Below are positions 38,089 through 46,645 of a DNA stretch of 64,000 nucleotides, one piece after another. The first letter of the stretch is position 1. Every line of letters starts with the position of its first letter. Origin of the DNA: Anaerolineaceae bacterium (GTDB lineage: Bacteria; Chloroflexota; Anaerolineae; Promineifilales; Promineifilaceae); NCBI GenBank assembly GCA_002699125.1, contig PABI01000115.1, positions 19,145 through 83,144 on the forward strand, written 5' to 3'. The notes under the pieces were generated by a model that was given only the letters and a program-made list of their open reading frames with translations, was not told the DNA's origin and ran no database searches. A program made the position numbers and the translations under genes.

Positions 38089-39876
38089 ATGATGCGAACA
38101 ATAAAAAGTGGTTGGTTGCGATTCCTTTTGCTGCTCACGATGGTGCTGTTGACGGGAACGGCCGTCCTGGCCCAAGACGATATCCCCGACGTTGCCCAAC
38201 TGTTCATCACCGGCAGCGATGTGAGCAGCCTGCCCAGTGTGGAACTACACATGTACGGCCGTGATAGCCAGGGCAACCCGCTCGATCTTTCCCAGGAAAC
38301 CCTCACCATTCTGCAAAACGGTAATCCCGTTGGTCCAATTGAGTACCAGGGCGCACGCACTGCGGGCACCTTTACCGTCTTCCTCATCGACATTCCACCA
38401 GGGGTGGTGGATGAGCTGCCCTTGCTGCAAGATGCTATTGAGAGCTACGCTGCTGCCCCCAACATGAATGAACAGATCGATTCAGTTGCTGTTTACCAGG
38501 TAGGGGAAACTCAGGCAGCACAGCTTCTGGAGCCAACCGGCTTTTACAATAGCGTGCGCAATCTGTTCGCCACCCCGCTCGATCCGGAGACCGGGGCGAC
38601 GGCGCTCATCGACAGCACGACCAGCCTGCTGGGCGAGATGGAAGCGCTCAAACCCAATCCCGATATGGCCGCATCATTGGTTTTGGTGACCGATGGCACG
38701 GATGTGGTGAGCACCAACTTTGAAGAAGAGGATATGGTCAACCGGGCCTTAGAGCTGGGCATACCGATTCACACTATCTGGCTGGACAACGAGAACATCT
38801 CCACGCCCGATTTTGGCCAAAGCTTTTTAGCCGGGGTGGCGGCGCAAACGGGGGGCATTGCCGTGCAGCTGGACAACACGGCCGATCTTCCCCTCGTCTG
38901 GAACCGCGTCAGCAGCTTCCGCGACCAGGCGCGTATCCGCTACACGGTCACCGAACTGGCCGCGGGCACATTTCCTGTGTCGGTGAGTCTGGCGACCGAT
39001 CCCACCGTCTCTGCCGAAACGACCATTGAAATTCCCAACAATTTGCCCAGTGTGGTGATTAATTTGCCGACGGAGAGCCGGACGCTGTCACTACCTGCGC
39101 TGGATGAACCGGTACGCTTGCAGTTTGAAACGGCCGTTACCTGGCTGGACGGCGTCGAACGAGAAATTACAGCGGCCCAGCTCAAGGTCAATGACGTTAC
39201 CTACGACGTGCCGTTAGAGGATGTAACCAACTTCCAGGCTGACATTACCAGCTTGACCTATGGCAACAACAGCGTAGAAATGGTCATTATTGATGACCAG
39301 GGCATCCGGGCCAACAGTCCGATTGTGGTGCTTACCGTCAACGAAGGGCGGCGCGACATCCCCGACGAGCTGGACGCAGGCAGCGGCCTGCTGGGGTTAA
39401 TTTTACGCTTTTTGCTGGTGGTGTTTGCTCTAATTGTCGTGCTGGCGGTTTTGTTCTGGCTGTGGCGGAACGGCCGTCTCACCAATTTGGGTAGCCTCGT
39501 CCCGCGTGGCCCGTCCCGGCCCCGTGAGCCATTTGCCGAACAGCAGCAAGCCAGCTACACGCCCACCCACACCGTCGCGTACCTGGAAGTGCTGGAAGCC
39601 GTGTCGCAGCTATCGTCACCGATTCCGTTGAGCATGGCGGTGGTAAGAATCGGCCGTTCGCCTAACCAGGCCAACATCGCCTTTGAAAATGATGTCACGA
39701 TGTCTCGCCTACACGCCAGCCTGATGCTGGAAGGCAATCATTACCGCATCTTCGACGAGCAAAGCACCAGCGGCACCTATGTCAATGAGCGAAAGGTTCC
39801 TGAATATGGCATCCAGCTAAACGACGGCGATGAGATTCATCTAGGTGCTGTCCATTTGCGCTTCCGTCAGGGGTGA
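38089..39876 (+). CDS. vWA-like/FHA membrane protein, paralogue of the divergent gene
   Basis: 595 aa from the ATG at 38089 with GGGAGAG upstream. Signal peptide (WLRFLLLLTMVLLTGTAVLA), then an extracytoplasmic part with vWA-like strands (ASLVLVTDGTDVVS, IPIHTIWLDNENI), Ig-like strands, one membrane helix (GLILRFLLVVFALIVVLAVL) and a C-terminal FHA domain (MAVVRIGRSPNQANIAFEN, MSRLHASLML, STSGTYVNERKV). The gene has the same domain order as the divergent neighbour, so the two are likely paralogues sharing the 110-bp regulatory gap between them. The Ser/Thr kinase is not in the window. Confidence 0.85.
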   Translation: MMRTIKSGWLRFLLLLTMVLLTGTAVLAQDDIPDVAQLFITGSDVSSLPSVELHMYGRDSQGNPLDLSQETLTILQNGNPVGPIEYQGARTAGTFTVFLIDIPPGVVDELPLLQDAIESYAAAPNMNEQIDSVAVYQVGETQAAQLLEPTGFYNSVRNLFATPLDPETGATALIDSTTSLLGEMEALKPNPDMAASLVLVTDGTDVVSTNFEEEDMVNRALELGIPIHTIWLDNENISTPDFGQSFLAGVAAQTGGIAVQLDNTADLPLVWNRVSSFRDQARIRYTVTELAAGTFPVSVSLATDPTVSAETTIEIPNNLPSVVINLPTESRTLSLPALDEPVRLQFETAVTWLDGVEREITAAQLKVNDVTYDVPLEDVTNFQADITSLTYGNNSVEMVIIDDQGIRANSPIVVLTVNEGRRDIPDELDAGSGLLGLILRFLLVVFALIVVLAVLFWLWRNGRLTNLGSLVPRGPSRPREPFAEQQQASYTPTHTVAYLEVLEAVSQLSSPIPLSMAVVRIGRSPNQANIAFENDVTMSRLHASLMLEGNHYRIFDEQSTSGTYVNERKVPEYGIQLNDGDEIHLGAVHLRFRQG

Positions 39877-39910
39877 TGCTGACAAGGTGACGGGGTGACA
39901 AGGTGACCAG

Positions 39911-40525
39911 GTGAAATGGCTTGAATGGGTGCAGCGGTTGCAGGCCGTTGCTCAGAATGGGTTGACTTATGCTAAAGACCCTTTTGATGTGGAACGGTAT
40001 GAAGCCATTCGCCAGATTGCAGCCGAAATTGGGGCGCATTACGGACAGGTTGAAGTTGCCACAGTCGCCGATTTGTTTGCCGAGAATATTGGCTACGCCA
40101 CGCCAAAGCTAGACGTGCGCGGGGCGGTTTTTCAGGACGGCAAGATTCTCATGGTGCGGGGGCGGCAGGATCAGCTATGGACGCTGCCGGGTGGCTGGAT
40201 TGATGTGGGGGAGTCGTCTAGTACGGCCGTAACCAAAGAAATCCTCGAAGAAACCGGCTATCTCACCCAGCCCCTCAAGTTAGTCGCCTGTTTTGATCGG
40301 AATTTGTGGGGGGAACGGCCGTATCTGCAACACGTCTACAAGCTCTTCTTCCACTGCCAGATTATTAGCGGCTCGCCGCAAACCAGCCTGGAAACAGACA
40401 AGATCGCCTTTTTTTCTCCAAAGCAATTGCCGCCAAACCTTTCCACCGCTCGCGTCACGCGCTCACAAATCCACACGCTCTTCTATCACTATCACAATCC
40501 TGATCTCCCCACCGAATTTGACTGA
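39911..40525 (+). CDS. Nudix hydrolase with N-terminal helical domain
   Basis: 204 aa. The start GTG at 39911 has AAGGTG upstream, within a short run of GGTGACAAGGTGAC. N-terminal domain KWLEWVQRLQAVAQNGLTYA and FDVERYEAIRQIAAEI matches the Nudix-N type family (hydrolase of nucleotide sugars such as ADP-ribose or CDP-choline in relatives). The Nudix box reads GGWIDVGESSSTAVTKEILE with EETG after it; the canonical Arg is Lys. Likely cleaves a nucleoside diphosphate derivative; substrate unknown. Confidence 0.88.
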   Translation: MKWLEWVQRLQAVAQNGLTYAKDPFDVERYEAIRQIAAEIGAHYGQVEVATVADLFAENIGYATPKLDVRGAVFQDGKILMVRGRQDQLWTLPGGWIDVGESSSTAVTKEILEETGYLTQPLKLVACFDRNLWGERPYLQHVYKLFFHCQIISGSPQTSLETDKIAFFSPKQLPPNLSTARVTRSQIHTLFYHYHNPDLPTEFD

Positions 40526-40546
40526 AAAGGGTAGAGTAGACTTTTT

Positions 40547-40804
40547 TTATCGATAAACATCCCGCCGATGACCAACTTTCACCACGGTCACAGTAACAAT
40601 TTCATCTTCAATTGTGTAAAGAATGCGGTAGTTGCCTTGCCGGATTCGGTACTTGATGTCTCCGGTTAGCTGCTCGGCTCCAGGTGGGCGTGGATTTTCT
40701 GCGAGCTGCTCAATACGGGTCAAGATGCGGCGCACATCTTTGTTGGGAATCGGGCGTAAATCTTTGGCTACAGAATGCTTGATGACAATTTTATAGCTTG
40801 CCAT
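40547..40804 (-). CDS. RelE/ParE-family toxin
   Basis: 85 aa. YKIVIKHSVAKDLRPIP, LAENPRPPGAEQLTGDIKYR, IRQGNYRILYTIED and KVGHRRDVYR give the ordered RelE motifs, including the Arg and the final His-Arg-x-x-x-Tyr. The toxin probably cleaves mRNA in the ribosome. Its start overlaps the antitoxin by 14 bp, the standard order antitoxin then toxin. Confidence 0.92.
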   Translation of the reverse strand: MASYKIVIKHSVAKDLRPIPNKDVRRILTRIEQLAENPRPPGAEQLTGDIKYRIRQGNYRILYTIEDEIVTVTVVKVGHRRDVYR

Positions 40805-41024
40805 TAGCTTGCAAATCTTGCAGCAGTGCTTCGTAACTCATCACCGGTTCTGCATCCCGATCCCGAAATGCTTGTAGATCTTCGGCGTCCTCTTGCAGGC
40901 GCTCCCGAATCATTTCGTTAATAAGCTCCGAAATTGAGCGGTTGGAAACGGCCGCTTTTACCCGCAGGGCCTGGTGCAAGTTCTCTTCTAAATACACTGT
41001 TGTTCGTTTTGTCAGGGCTGTCAT
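40791..41024 (-). CDS. ribbon-helix-helix antitoxin
   Basis: 77 aa from the ATG at 41024, chosen for GGAGG five bases upstream; the frame opens at 41036. RTTVYLEENLHQALRVKAA with SNRSISELINEMIRERL is a MetJ/Arc/CopG ribbon-helix-helix, followed by an acidic tail that should wrap the toxin. Represses its own promoter in known systems. Confidence 0.9.
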   Translation of the reverse strand: MTALTKRTTVYLEENLHQALRVKAAVSNRSISELINEMIRERLQEDAEDLQAFRDRDAEPVMSYEALLQDLQANGKL

Positions 41025-41097
41025 CTTTTCCTCCACTTATCTTGAGCTTCATAACATTATGACGTCACAACGCTACAATGTCAAACCGTTTATATGC

Positions 41098-41115
41098 TTG
41101 TGACATTTGTCACAA
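41098..41115 (+). promoter_or_regulatory. CRP/FNR-type operator upstream of the sulfur/cytochrome cluster
   Basis: TTGTGACATTTGTCACAA is a perfect TGTGA-N6-TCACA palindrome. Its centre lies about 65 bp before the start predicted from the -10 box at 41160-41165, near class I activator spacing. It differs from the hdr site mainly in the spacer, which suggests one regulator for both. Confidence 0.7.
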
Positions 41116-41159
41116 GAACTGTATGACAACCAACGCTAACGCTCCAAATTGCCTTCTTC

Positions 41160-41165
41160 TATACT
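41160..41165 (+). promoter_or_regulatory. -10 box of the arsR gene
   Basis: TATACT, with no good -35, in keeping with activator dependence. The ArsR operator starts five bases downstream. Confidence 0.5.
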
Positions 41166-41169
41166 CTCG

Positions 41170-41193
41170 ATGTATTCGGATAGGCGAATACAT
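41170..41193 (+). promoter_or_regulatory. probable ArsR-family operator
   Basis: ATGTATTCG (41170-41178) and CGAATACAT (41185-41193) are perfect inverted arms around GATAGG. This matches the general ATTC...GAAT shape of ArsR/SmtB/BigR operators and covers the predicted transcription start, ideal for autorepression. Confidence 0.7.
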
Positions 41194-41215
41194 TAATAAG
41201 CAATAAGGTGAACTG

Positions 41216-41539
41216 ATGGATATTCCCCAAATTGAAGAGTTAAGCTTATTACACAGCAATATCTGCCAGGCGTTGGGCGATCCCAAACGGATTCAAATTT
41301 TGTACGCATTGCATGGTGAACCCCGCTACGTCTCTGCCCTGGCCGATGATCTGGGGATGCCGCAGCCGACTGTTTCCCGCCACTTGCAAGTGCTGCGCCA
41401 GCGCTCGCTGGTGCAAACTGAGCGAGACGGCCAAACAGTCGTTTACAGCCTCACCGATACGCGCATCATCGAGGTGCTCAACACAATGCGCCAAATTTTG
41501 CGCGATGCCCTGGAGCGCCAGGCAAATGTTTTAGCCTAA
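41216..41539 (+). CDS. ArsR-family transcriptional regulator
   Basis: 107 aa with AAGGTG before the ATG. Winged helix seen in ICQALGDPKRIQILYALHG, VSALADDLGMPQPTVSRHLQ and RSLVQTERDGQTVVYSLTD. Only one cysteine is present (Cys17, SNICQALGD), so neither the metal site of classical ArsR nor the two-cysteine persulfide switch of SqrR/BigR is visible. The gene heads the cytochrome and YeeE genes and probably represses them in answer to a sulfur or redox signal. Related regulators elsewhere control YeeE/rhodanese genes. Confidence 0.9.
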   Translation: MDIPQIEELSLLHSNICQALGDPKRIQILYALHGEPRYVSALADDLGMPQPTVSRHLQVLRQRSLVQTERDGQTVVYSLTDTRIIEVLNTMRQILRDALERQANVLA

Positions 41540-41570
41540 TGCCACAGAGAAAAAAGAGAGTAGAGATTAA

Positions 41571-43022
41571 ATGAAGACGTTCAAATATATTTGGATTGTT
41601 GGATTAGCCGCTACCCTGCTCCTCGTTGCCATTCCCATCATCATTTGGATTCCCAATGAGCCGGTGAAGGCGGATGATCCGTGGGCCAATGTGGATGATC
41701 CCATTCCCCACACGGATCACACGGATTTAATTGATGGGCTATTGGAAACAGGGCCGGAGGTTACGGCCGTTTGCCTGGATTGTCACGAAACCGCCGGGCA
41801 CGAAATGATGCAAACCGTGCACTGGACCTGGGAAAGCGAGCCGGTGTTGCTGCCCGGCCGGGACGAACCCGTCACCATCGGCAAGGCCAACCAGATTAAC
41901 AACTACTGCATCGGCATTCGGGGCAATGAGCCCGGCTGCACCCGCTGCCACGCCGGCTACGGCTGGGAAGACAGCACCTTCGACTTCAGCGAAGAGCTGA
42001 ACGTCGATTGCCTCGTCTGCCACGCCGATACCGGCCTGTACAGCAAAAGCACTGCCGGCCGTCCCGCCGAAGGGCTCGATTTGGTCGCCGCCGCCCAAAG
42101 CGTCGGCTCCCCGACGCGGCAAAACTGTGGCAGCTGCCATTTCAACGGCGGCGGTGGCAACGCCGTCAAGCACGGCGACATGGACGAAAGTCTCTACTTC
42201 CCCTCTGAAGAGATTGACGTACACATGGGCCGGTACGACTTCCAGTGCGTCGATTGCCATAAAACAGAAGAGCATCAGATTCAAGGGCGGGCCATGTCGG
42301 TAAGTGTAGACAACGAAAACCAGGTATTCTGCACCGATTGTCACAACAGCACCCTCCACGAAGATGAGCGCATCAACGATCATGTCGATACCGTTGCCTG
42401 CCAGACTTGCCATATTCCTGAGGGGGCCGTACGCGAGCCCACCAAGATGGATTGGGACTGGTCTACTGCTGGGGATGAAACCATCCCCGAAGACCCGCAT
42501 GTGTACCTGCGCATCAAAGGCAGCTTTATCTATGAACGCGGCTTCATGCCTGACTACATCTGGTACAACGGCACGGCCGATCGCTACATTTTGGGTGATG
42601 TGATCGATCCCACCCAGCCAACGCTCATCAACGAGCCGTTGGGCAACATCGACGACCCGAACGCGCTCATCTGGCCATTTAAGGTTCACAGCGGCAACCA
42701 GATTTACGACACGGAAAACAATTACTTCATCCAACCCAAAACCGTGGGTGAGGGTGGCTACTGGACGGAGTTTGACTGGGGCCTGGCCGCCGAATTGGGG
42801 GCCGAAGCGACCGGCATGATCTTTAGCGGCTCATATGATTTTGCCCCAACGTTGATGTACTGGAATTTGTCGCACATGGTGCAGCCCAAGGAATACGCGC
42901 TGCAATGCACCGACTGCCACGGCGAAAACGGCCGTATGGATTGGGAAGCGCTCGGTTACTTTGGCGACCCCATGGAATGGGGCGGTCGGGACCAGTTTAC
43001 CAGTGCACTTAACGACCAATAA
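41571..43022 (+). CDS. octaheme c-type cytochrome, tetrathionate-reductase (OTR) family
   Basis: 483 aa with a membrane-anchor or signal helix (IVGLAATLLLVAIPIIIWI) and then an extracytoplasmic body. Eight CxxCH haem sites are seen: CLDCH, CTRCH, CLVCH, CGSCH, CVDCH, CTDCH, CQTCH and a final CTDCH. MMQTVHWTWESEPVL, NQINNYCIGIRGNEPGCTRC and HAGYGWEDSTFDFS match the tetrathionate-reductase-family octaheme cytochromes, which in vitro reduce tetrathionate, nitrite and hydroxylamine. Where Shewanella OTR is free, this one may stay membrane anchored. A haem-lyase gene is not in the window. 31 bp after arsR. Confidence 0.9.
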   Translation: MKTFKYIWIVGLAATLLLVAIPIIIWIPNEPVKADDPWANVDDPIPHTDHTDLIDGLLETGPEVTAVCLDCHETAGHEMMQTVHWTWESEPVLLPGRDEPVTIGKANQINNYCIGIRGNEPGCTRCHAGYGWEDSTFDFSEELNVDCLVCHADTGLYSKSTAGRPAEGLDLVAAAQSVGSPTRQNCGSCHFNGGGGNAVKHGDMDESLYFPSEEIDVHMGRYDFQCVDCHKTEEHQIQGRAMSVSVDNENQVFCTDCHNSTLHEDERINDHVDTVACQTCHIPEGAVREPTKMDWDWSTAGDETIPEDPHVYLRIKGSFIYERGFMPDYIWYNGTADRYILGDVIDPTQPTLINEPLGNIDDPNALIWPFKVHSGNQIYDTENNYFIQPKTVGEGGYWTEFDWGLAAELGAEATGMIFSGSYDFAPTLMYWNLSHMVQPKEYALQCTDCHGENGRMDWEALGYFGDPMEWGGRDQFTSALNDQ

Positions 43023-43108
43023 ATTGAACGCGGATAAACGCGGATGAACGCTGATTTTTTATCTGCGTAATCCGCGTCATCCGCGTCATCTGCGTCCCAT
43101 TATGGATT
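43023..43108. repeat. AACGCGGAT/ATCCGCGT repeat between the cytochrome genes
   Basis: AACGCGGATAAACGCGGATG is followed by GCGTAATCCGCGTCATCCGC, an imperfect hairpin that fills almost the whole gap and displaces any ribosome site of the next gene. Confidence 0.7.
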
Positions 43109-43112
43109 TTCG

Positions 43113-45863
43113 ATGAACGATCTAAGAAAATTTCACCTTCCTTCTGCAAAATTTTGGTTGATAGCCCTGCTGGGGCTGGCGGTACTGCTGTTGGTTGTCC
43201 AACAAACATTGGCCCAGGACGACACACCAGCTGATCCCACACCCACTGGCCCGCCGCTGCATCCCAACTTTGAGTTGCTGGATGCAGACGGCCGTAACGT
43301 CCTGGAAAGCAACGAGCCCGTCTCCACCATGAACACCTGTGGCACCTGTCACGACACCGATTTCATTGCCGAACATAGCTTTCACGTGGATGCTGGCTTG
43401 AGCGAAATGAGCACGCCGGGGGAGACGGGCAACGGCCGTTCCTGGGACACCAGCACCGGCACGTTCGGTAAATGGAATCCGCTGGTTTACCACTATCTCA
43501 CTCCTGAAGGCGACGACACGGTTGATCTGACAACGCCCGGCTGGCTGATGCTCTTCAGCGAGCGGCATGTCGGCGGTGGTCCGGCCGTTACCAGCCGGGA
43601 TGGCGAGCTATTGCTCGATTTAGCTCCCGATGCCAACAGCCTGGACGCCAGCATCATCGATCCGGCCACGGGCCAGCAGATGGCCTGGGATTGGCAAGAA
43701 TCTGGCGTGGCGGAGATGGACTGCTTCCTCTGCCATCTGCCGGAAGCGGACAACGATGCCCGCATTGCCACAATGCAGGCGGGTGAGTTTAAGTGGGCCA
43801 GCACGGCGACTTTGTCGGGGAGCGAAGTGGTGGAAATGGTGGACGGCCGTTTCCAATACAACCCCGCTGCCTTTGATGAAGATGGCCTGCTGCGGGACGG
43901 TTTTGTCAACGTGCAGGACCCCACCAACGCCAACTGCGGCAGTTGCCACGGCGTCGTCCACACCGACCTCAACACGCCGCTCACGCTGGACAGCCTGCAA
44001 ACCGGCGACTGGAGCACGCTCACGACCGGGCAGGTCATGTCGCCGCAGCGGCTGCTCAACTCCGGGCTCAACCTGGCCGACAAAGGAACCCTTTCCCGCT
44101 CCTGGGACATTCACATGGAGCGCGTCGTGGACTGTGTCGATTGCCATTATTCCCTCAATAACCCGGTCTACTACCAGGAATCTGACGAAAACCAGCTCGA
44201 TCACCTACTGTTTGACCCGCGCCGCCTGGACTTTGGCGAATACCTCTACCGCCCGCTGCACGAGTTTGCCAAAGGCTCCAGCGCCCAAGGGACGTTGGCG
44301 CCGCAGTACGATAACAGCCTGCGCCGCTGCGACGACTGCCACAGCACCGAAGTGACCCACAACTGGCTGCCCTACAAGGACCGCCACATGGACGCGGTGA
44401 GCTGTGAATCGTGCCACATCGGCCAGATTTATGCCCCGGCAGTGCAGTCCATCGACTGGACGGCGGTGCAGGCCGACGGCACGCCCCTTAGCCAATATCG
44501 CGGTATCGACGGCGAGCTGGGCCAGTCCGGCAGCCTGATTACGGGTTACGAACCGGTCCTGCTCCCCCGCGAAAACGCCGACGGCAGCACCACGCTGGCT
44601 CCGCACAACCTGGTCTCCACCTGGTTCTGGGTGGTCGGCGAGCCGGAGCGCCCGGTGCGTGCGCAAGATTTGCAGGCGGCCTGGTTTGATGGGGATGATT
44701 ATGCCGACGAGATTGTTGAGCTATTTGATGGGGATGGGAACGGCCGTCTCGCCACCAGCGAACTCATCCTGGACAGCGATGCCAAGGTAGAACTCATCAC
44801 CAACCGGCTGGTGGCACAAGGATTGGACAATCCACGCATCAGCGGCGAAATCCAGCCGTACAGCATCAACCACAACGTGGGCGGGGCCGATTGGGCCGTG
44901 CGCGACTGCGCTACGTGCCACGGCGAGGAATCTCGCATCAGCCAGCCGCTGGAGTTGGCGGGCTATCTGCCCGGCGGCGTGCAGCCAAACTTTGTCAATG
45001 ACAGTGGCAGCAGCTTCAACGGCACACTTTCCGTCATGGATGACGGTACGCTGCAATATTCCTTGGTTACTAGTGAGGCCGGTCTTTACATTCTGGGCCA
45101 CGATGCCGTGGAGGTGATCGACTGGATTGGCATCATCCTCTTCCTGGGGGTGTTTGCCGGGGTGATTCTGCACGGCGGTTTACGTTACGCCGCTCTGCGT
45201 CGCCGCCCACCCAGCCAGCCGCAGCTGCGCGAAATGTACATGTATGGCGTCTACGAGCGGTTGTGGCATTGGCTGCAAACCGTGGCCATCCTGCTGCTCA
45301 TCGTCACCGGGCTGATCATTCACAAGCCGGACAAATTTGGCATTTTCAGCTTTGCCTACATGGTGCAGGTGCACAACATTCTGGCGGCGATTCTGGTTAT
45401 CAACGCCTTTTTGTCGCTCTTTTACCATCTGGTCAGCGGCGAGATTAAGCAATATCTGCCTCGGCCGCGTGGCTTTTTTGACCAGGCGATTGAGCAGAGC
45501 ATGTTCTATGTGCGCGGCATCTTCCGCGGGGAGCCGCATCCGTTTGAGAAGGTGCCGGAGCGCAAGCTGAATCCGCTGCAGCAGGTGACCTATTTTGGCA
45601 TTCTCAACGTGCTGCTGCCGCTGCAAATCCTCACCGGCATTTTGATGTGGGGGGCGCAGCGCTGGCCGGAAATTGCCGCGCGGCTGGGCGGGCTGCCGTT
45701 CCTGGCCCCGTTCCACACGCTGATTGCCTGGCTGTTTGCCACCTTTATTGTGATGCATGTTTACCTGACCACCACCGGCCACACGCCGCTGGCGGGCATT
45801 AAGTCGATGATGTTGGGCTGGGACGAAGTGGAAGTCCACGACCCTGCCGCAGCCCATGATTAG
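43113..45863 (+). CDS. heptaheme cytochrome c fused to a cytochrome b561-like membrane domain
   Basis: 916 aa. Signal peptide (LIALLGLAVLLLVVQQTLA), then a 600-residue extracytoplasmic part with seven CxxCH sites: CGTCH, CFLCH, CGSCH, CVDCH, CDDCH, CESCH, CATCH. Near residue 540 there is an EF-hand-like loop (DGDGNGRLATSEL). From residue 670 five membrane helices follow, with YERLWHWLQTVAILLLIVTG, QVHNILAAILVINAFLSLFYH and ATFIVMHVYLTTTGHTPL, whose histidines fit a di-haem cytochrome b561/NrfD-independent quinol module. It would link the quinone pool to the octaheme enzyme next door. The fusion in one chain is unusual. No ribosome site is visible. Confidence 0.85.
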   Translation: MNDLRKFHLPSAKFWLIALLGLAVLLLVVQQTLAQDDTPADPTPTGPPLHPNFELLDADGRNVLESNEPVSTMNTCGTCHDTDFIAEHSFHVDAGLSEMSTPGETGNGRSWDTSTGTFGKWNPLVYHYLTPEGDDTVDLTTPGWLMLFSERHVGGGPAVTSRDGELLLDLAPDANSLDASIIDPATGQQMAWDWQESGVAEMDCFLCHLPEADNDARIATMQAGEFKWASTATLSGSEVVEMVDGRFQYNPAAFDEDGLLRDGFVNVQDPTNANCGSCHGVVHTDLNTPLTLDSLQTGDWSTLTTGQVMSPQRLLNSGLNLADKGTLSRSWDIHMERVVDCVDCHYSLNNPVYYQESDENQLDHLLFDPRRLDFGEYLYRPLHEFAKGSSAQGTLAPQYDNSLRRCDDCHSTEVTHNWLPYKDRHMDAVSCESCHIGQIYAPAVQSIDWTAVQADGTPLSQYRGIDGELGQSGSLITGYEPVLLPRENADGSTTLAPHNLVSTWFWVVGEPERPVRAQDLQAAWFDGDDYADEIVELFDGDGNGRLATSELILDSDAKVELITNRLVAQGLDNPRISGEIQPYSINHNVGGADWAVRDCATCHGEESRISQPLELAGYLPGGVQPNFVNDSGSSFNGTLSVMDDGTLQYSLVTSEAGLYILGHDAVEVIDWIGIILFLGVFAGVILHGGLRYAALRRRPPSQPQLREMYMYGVYERLWHWLQTVAILLLIVTGLIIHKPDKFGIFSFAYMVQVHNILAAILVINAFLSLFYHLVSGEIKQYLPRPRGFFDQAIEQSMFYVRGIFRGEPHPFEKVPERKLNPLQQVTYFGILNVLLPLQILTGILMWGAQRWPEIAARLGGLPFLAPFHTLIAWLFATFIVMHVYLTTTGHTPLAGIKSMMLGWDEVEVHDPAAAHD

Positions 45864-45865
45864 AA

Positions 45866-45905
45866 AAGGAATCCGCAGATTTCGCAGATTAACGCAGATT
45901 TTTAT
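45866..45905. repeat. AATCTGCG-family repeat
   Basis: GAATCCGCAGATTTCGCAGA and TAACGCAGATTTTTATT, single-armed copy of the family seen at 33415 and 37858. Confidence 0.6.
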
Positions 45906-45981
45906 TGTTGTTTACCTTCGAAACTTGCTTGAAACTGTCGTTCCTGCGTAGGCGGGAGTGACAAATGAGGAGATCACGATT

Positions 45982-46554
45982 ATGACGACGTTAAGTTCAC
46001 CAAAATCGGAGTCGCGGAGAGGGCTGCGGGCCTTGACCTCACGCGTGGCAAAGGATTATGTCAATCCGTATTATGCCGGTATTTTGCTGGGGGTGGTGTT
46101 GTTTGGTGCGTTTTTCCTGACGGGCAACGGGCTGGGCGCGTCTGGCGGTCTGAACCGGCTGCTGGTCGTGGTGGAAGACGCCATTGCCCCCGAACACGTT
46201 GACCGTACTGCCTACCTGCTGACGATGGCCGGGGGCGAGCGCAATCCACTGGATAACTGGGTGGTGTTTATGACGATTGGCACGGTTGCCGGCGGGTTTG
46301 TGGCGGGATGGCGGAACGGCCGTATCAAGCTAGAAACCAACAAAGGTCCACAAATTTCTACCCGGCAGCGCTGGCTGATGGCTTTCGTTGGCGGCACGCT
46401 GATGGGCTATGGGGCGCGCTTTGCCCGTGGCTGCACCTCTGGGCAGGCATTGTCCGGCGGCGCGGTGCTCTCCGTGGGCAGTTGGGCCTTTATGTTTGCC
46501 GTCTTTGGCGGTGGCTATGCCCTGGCTTACTTCGTCCGCAAACTCTGGAACTGA
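45982..46554 (+). CDS. YeeE/YedE-family sulfur transporter (short form)
   Basis: 190 aa from the ATG at 45982, with GAGGAG upstream; a GTG frame opens at 45958. Four or five membrane helices (YYAGILLGVVLFGAFFLTG, VVFMTIGTVAGGFVAGW, LMAFVGGTLMGYGARFARGC). The motif RGCTSGQALSGGAVL carries the conserved cysteine that handles thiosulfate or related sulfur in YeeE. The protein is half the length of E. coli YeeE, so it probably pairs with the next gene. Confidence 0.9.
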   Translation: MTTLSSPKSESRRGLRALTSRVAKDYVNPYYAGILLGVVLFGAFFLTGNGLGASGGLNRLLVVVEDAIAPEHVDRTAYLLTMAGGERNPLDNWVVFMTIGTVAGGFVAGWRNGRIKLETNKGPQISTRQRWLMAFVGGTLMGYGARFARGCTSGQALSGGAVLSVGSWAFMFAVFGGGYALAYFVRKLWN

Positions 46555-46556
46555 TT

Positions 46557-46636
46557 AATAGGACGCAGATTACCCTGATTTGCCTGATTTAAAGTTTCAT
46601 AATCAGGGTTATCAGGTAAATCAGCGTTCCATTCAG
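46557..46636. repeat. ACGCAGATTACC...AATCAGCGTTCC repeat between the YeeE genes
   Basis: ACGCAGATTACCCTGATTTG and CAGGTAAATCAGCGT are imperfect inverted arms around a short loop. A relative is at 15899-15967. It could fold in the mRNA between the two half-transporters. Confidence 0.75.
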
Positions 46637-46645
46637 GAGCAAACA

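Noticed and set aside
41739..42734. Minus-strand ORF of 331 aa within the octaheme cytochrome gene
   Set aside because: The eight CxxCH motifs on the plus strand prove the coding strand. The antisense frame is Val/Ala-rich without motifs.
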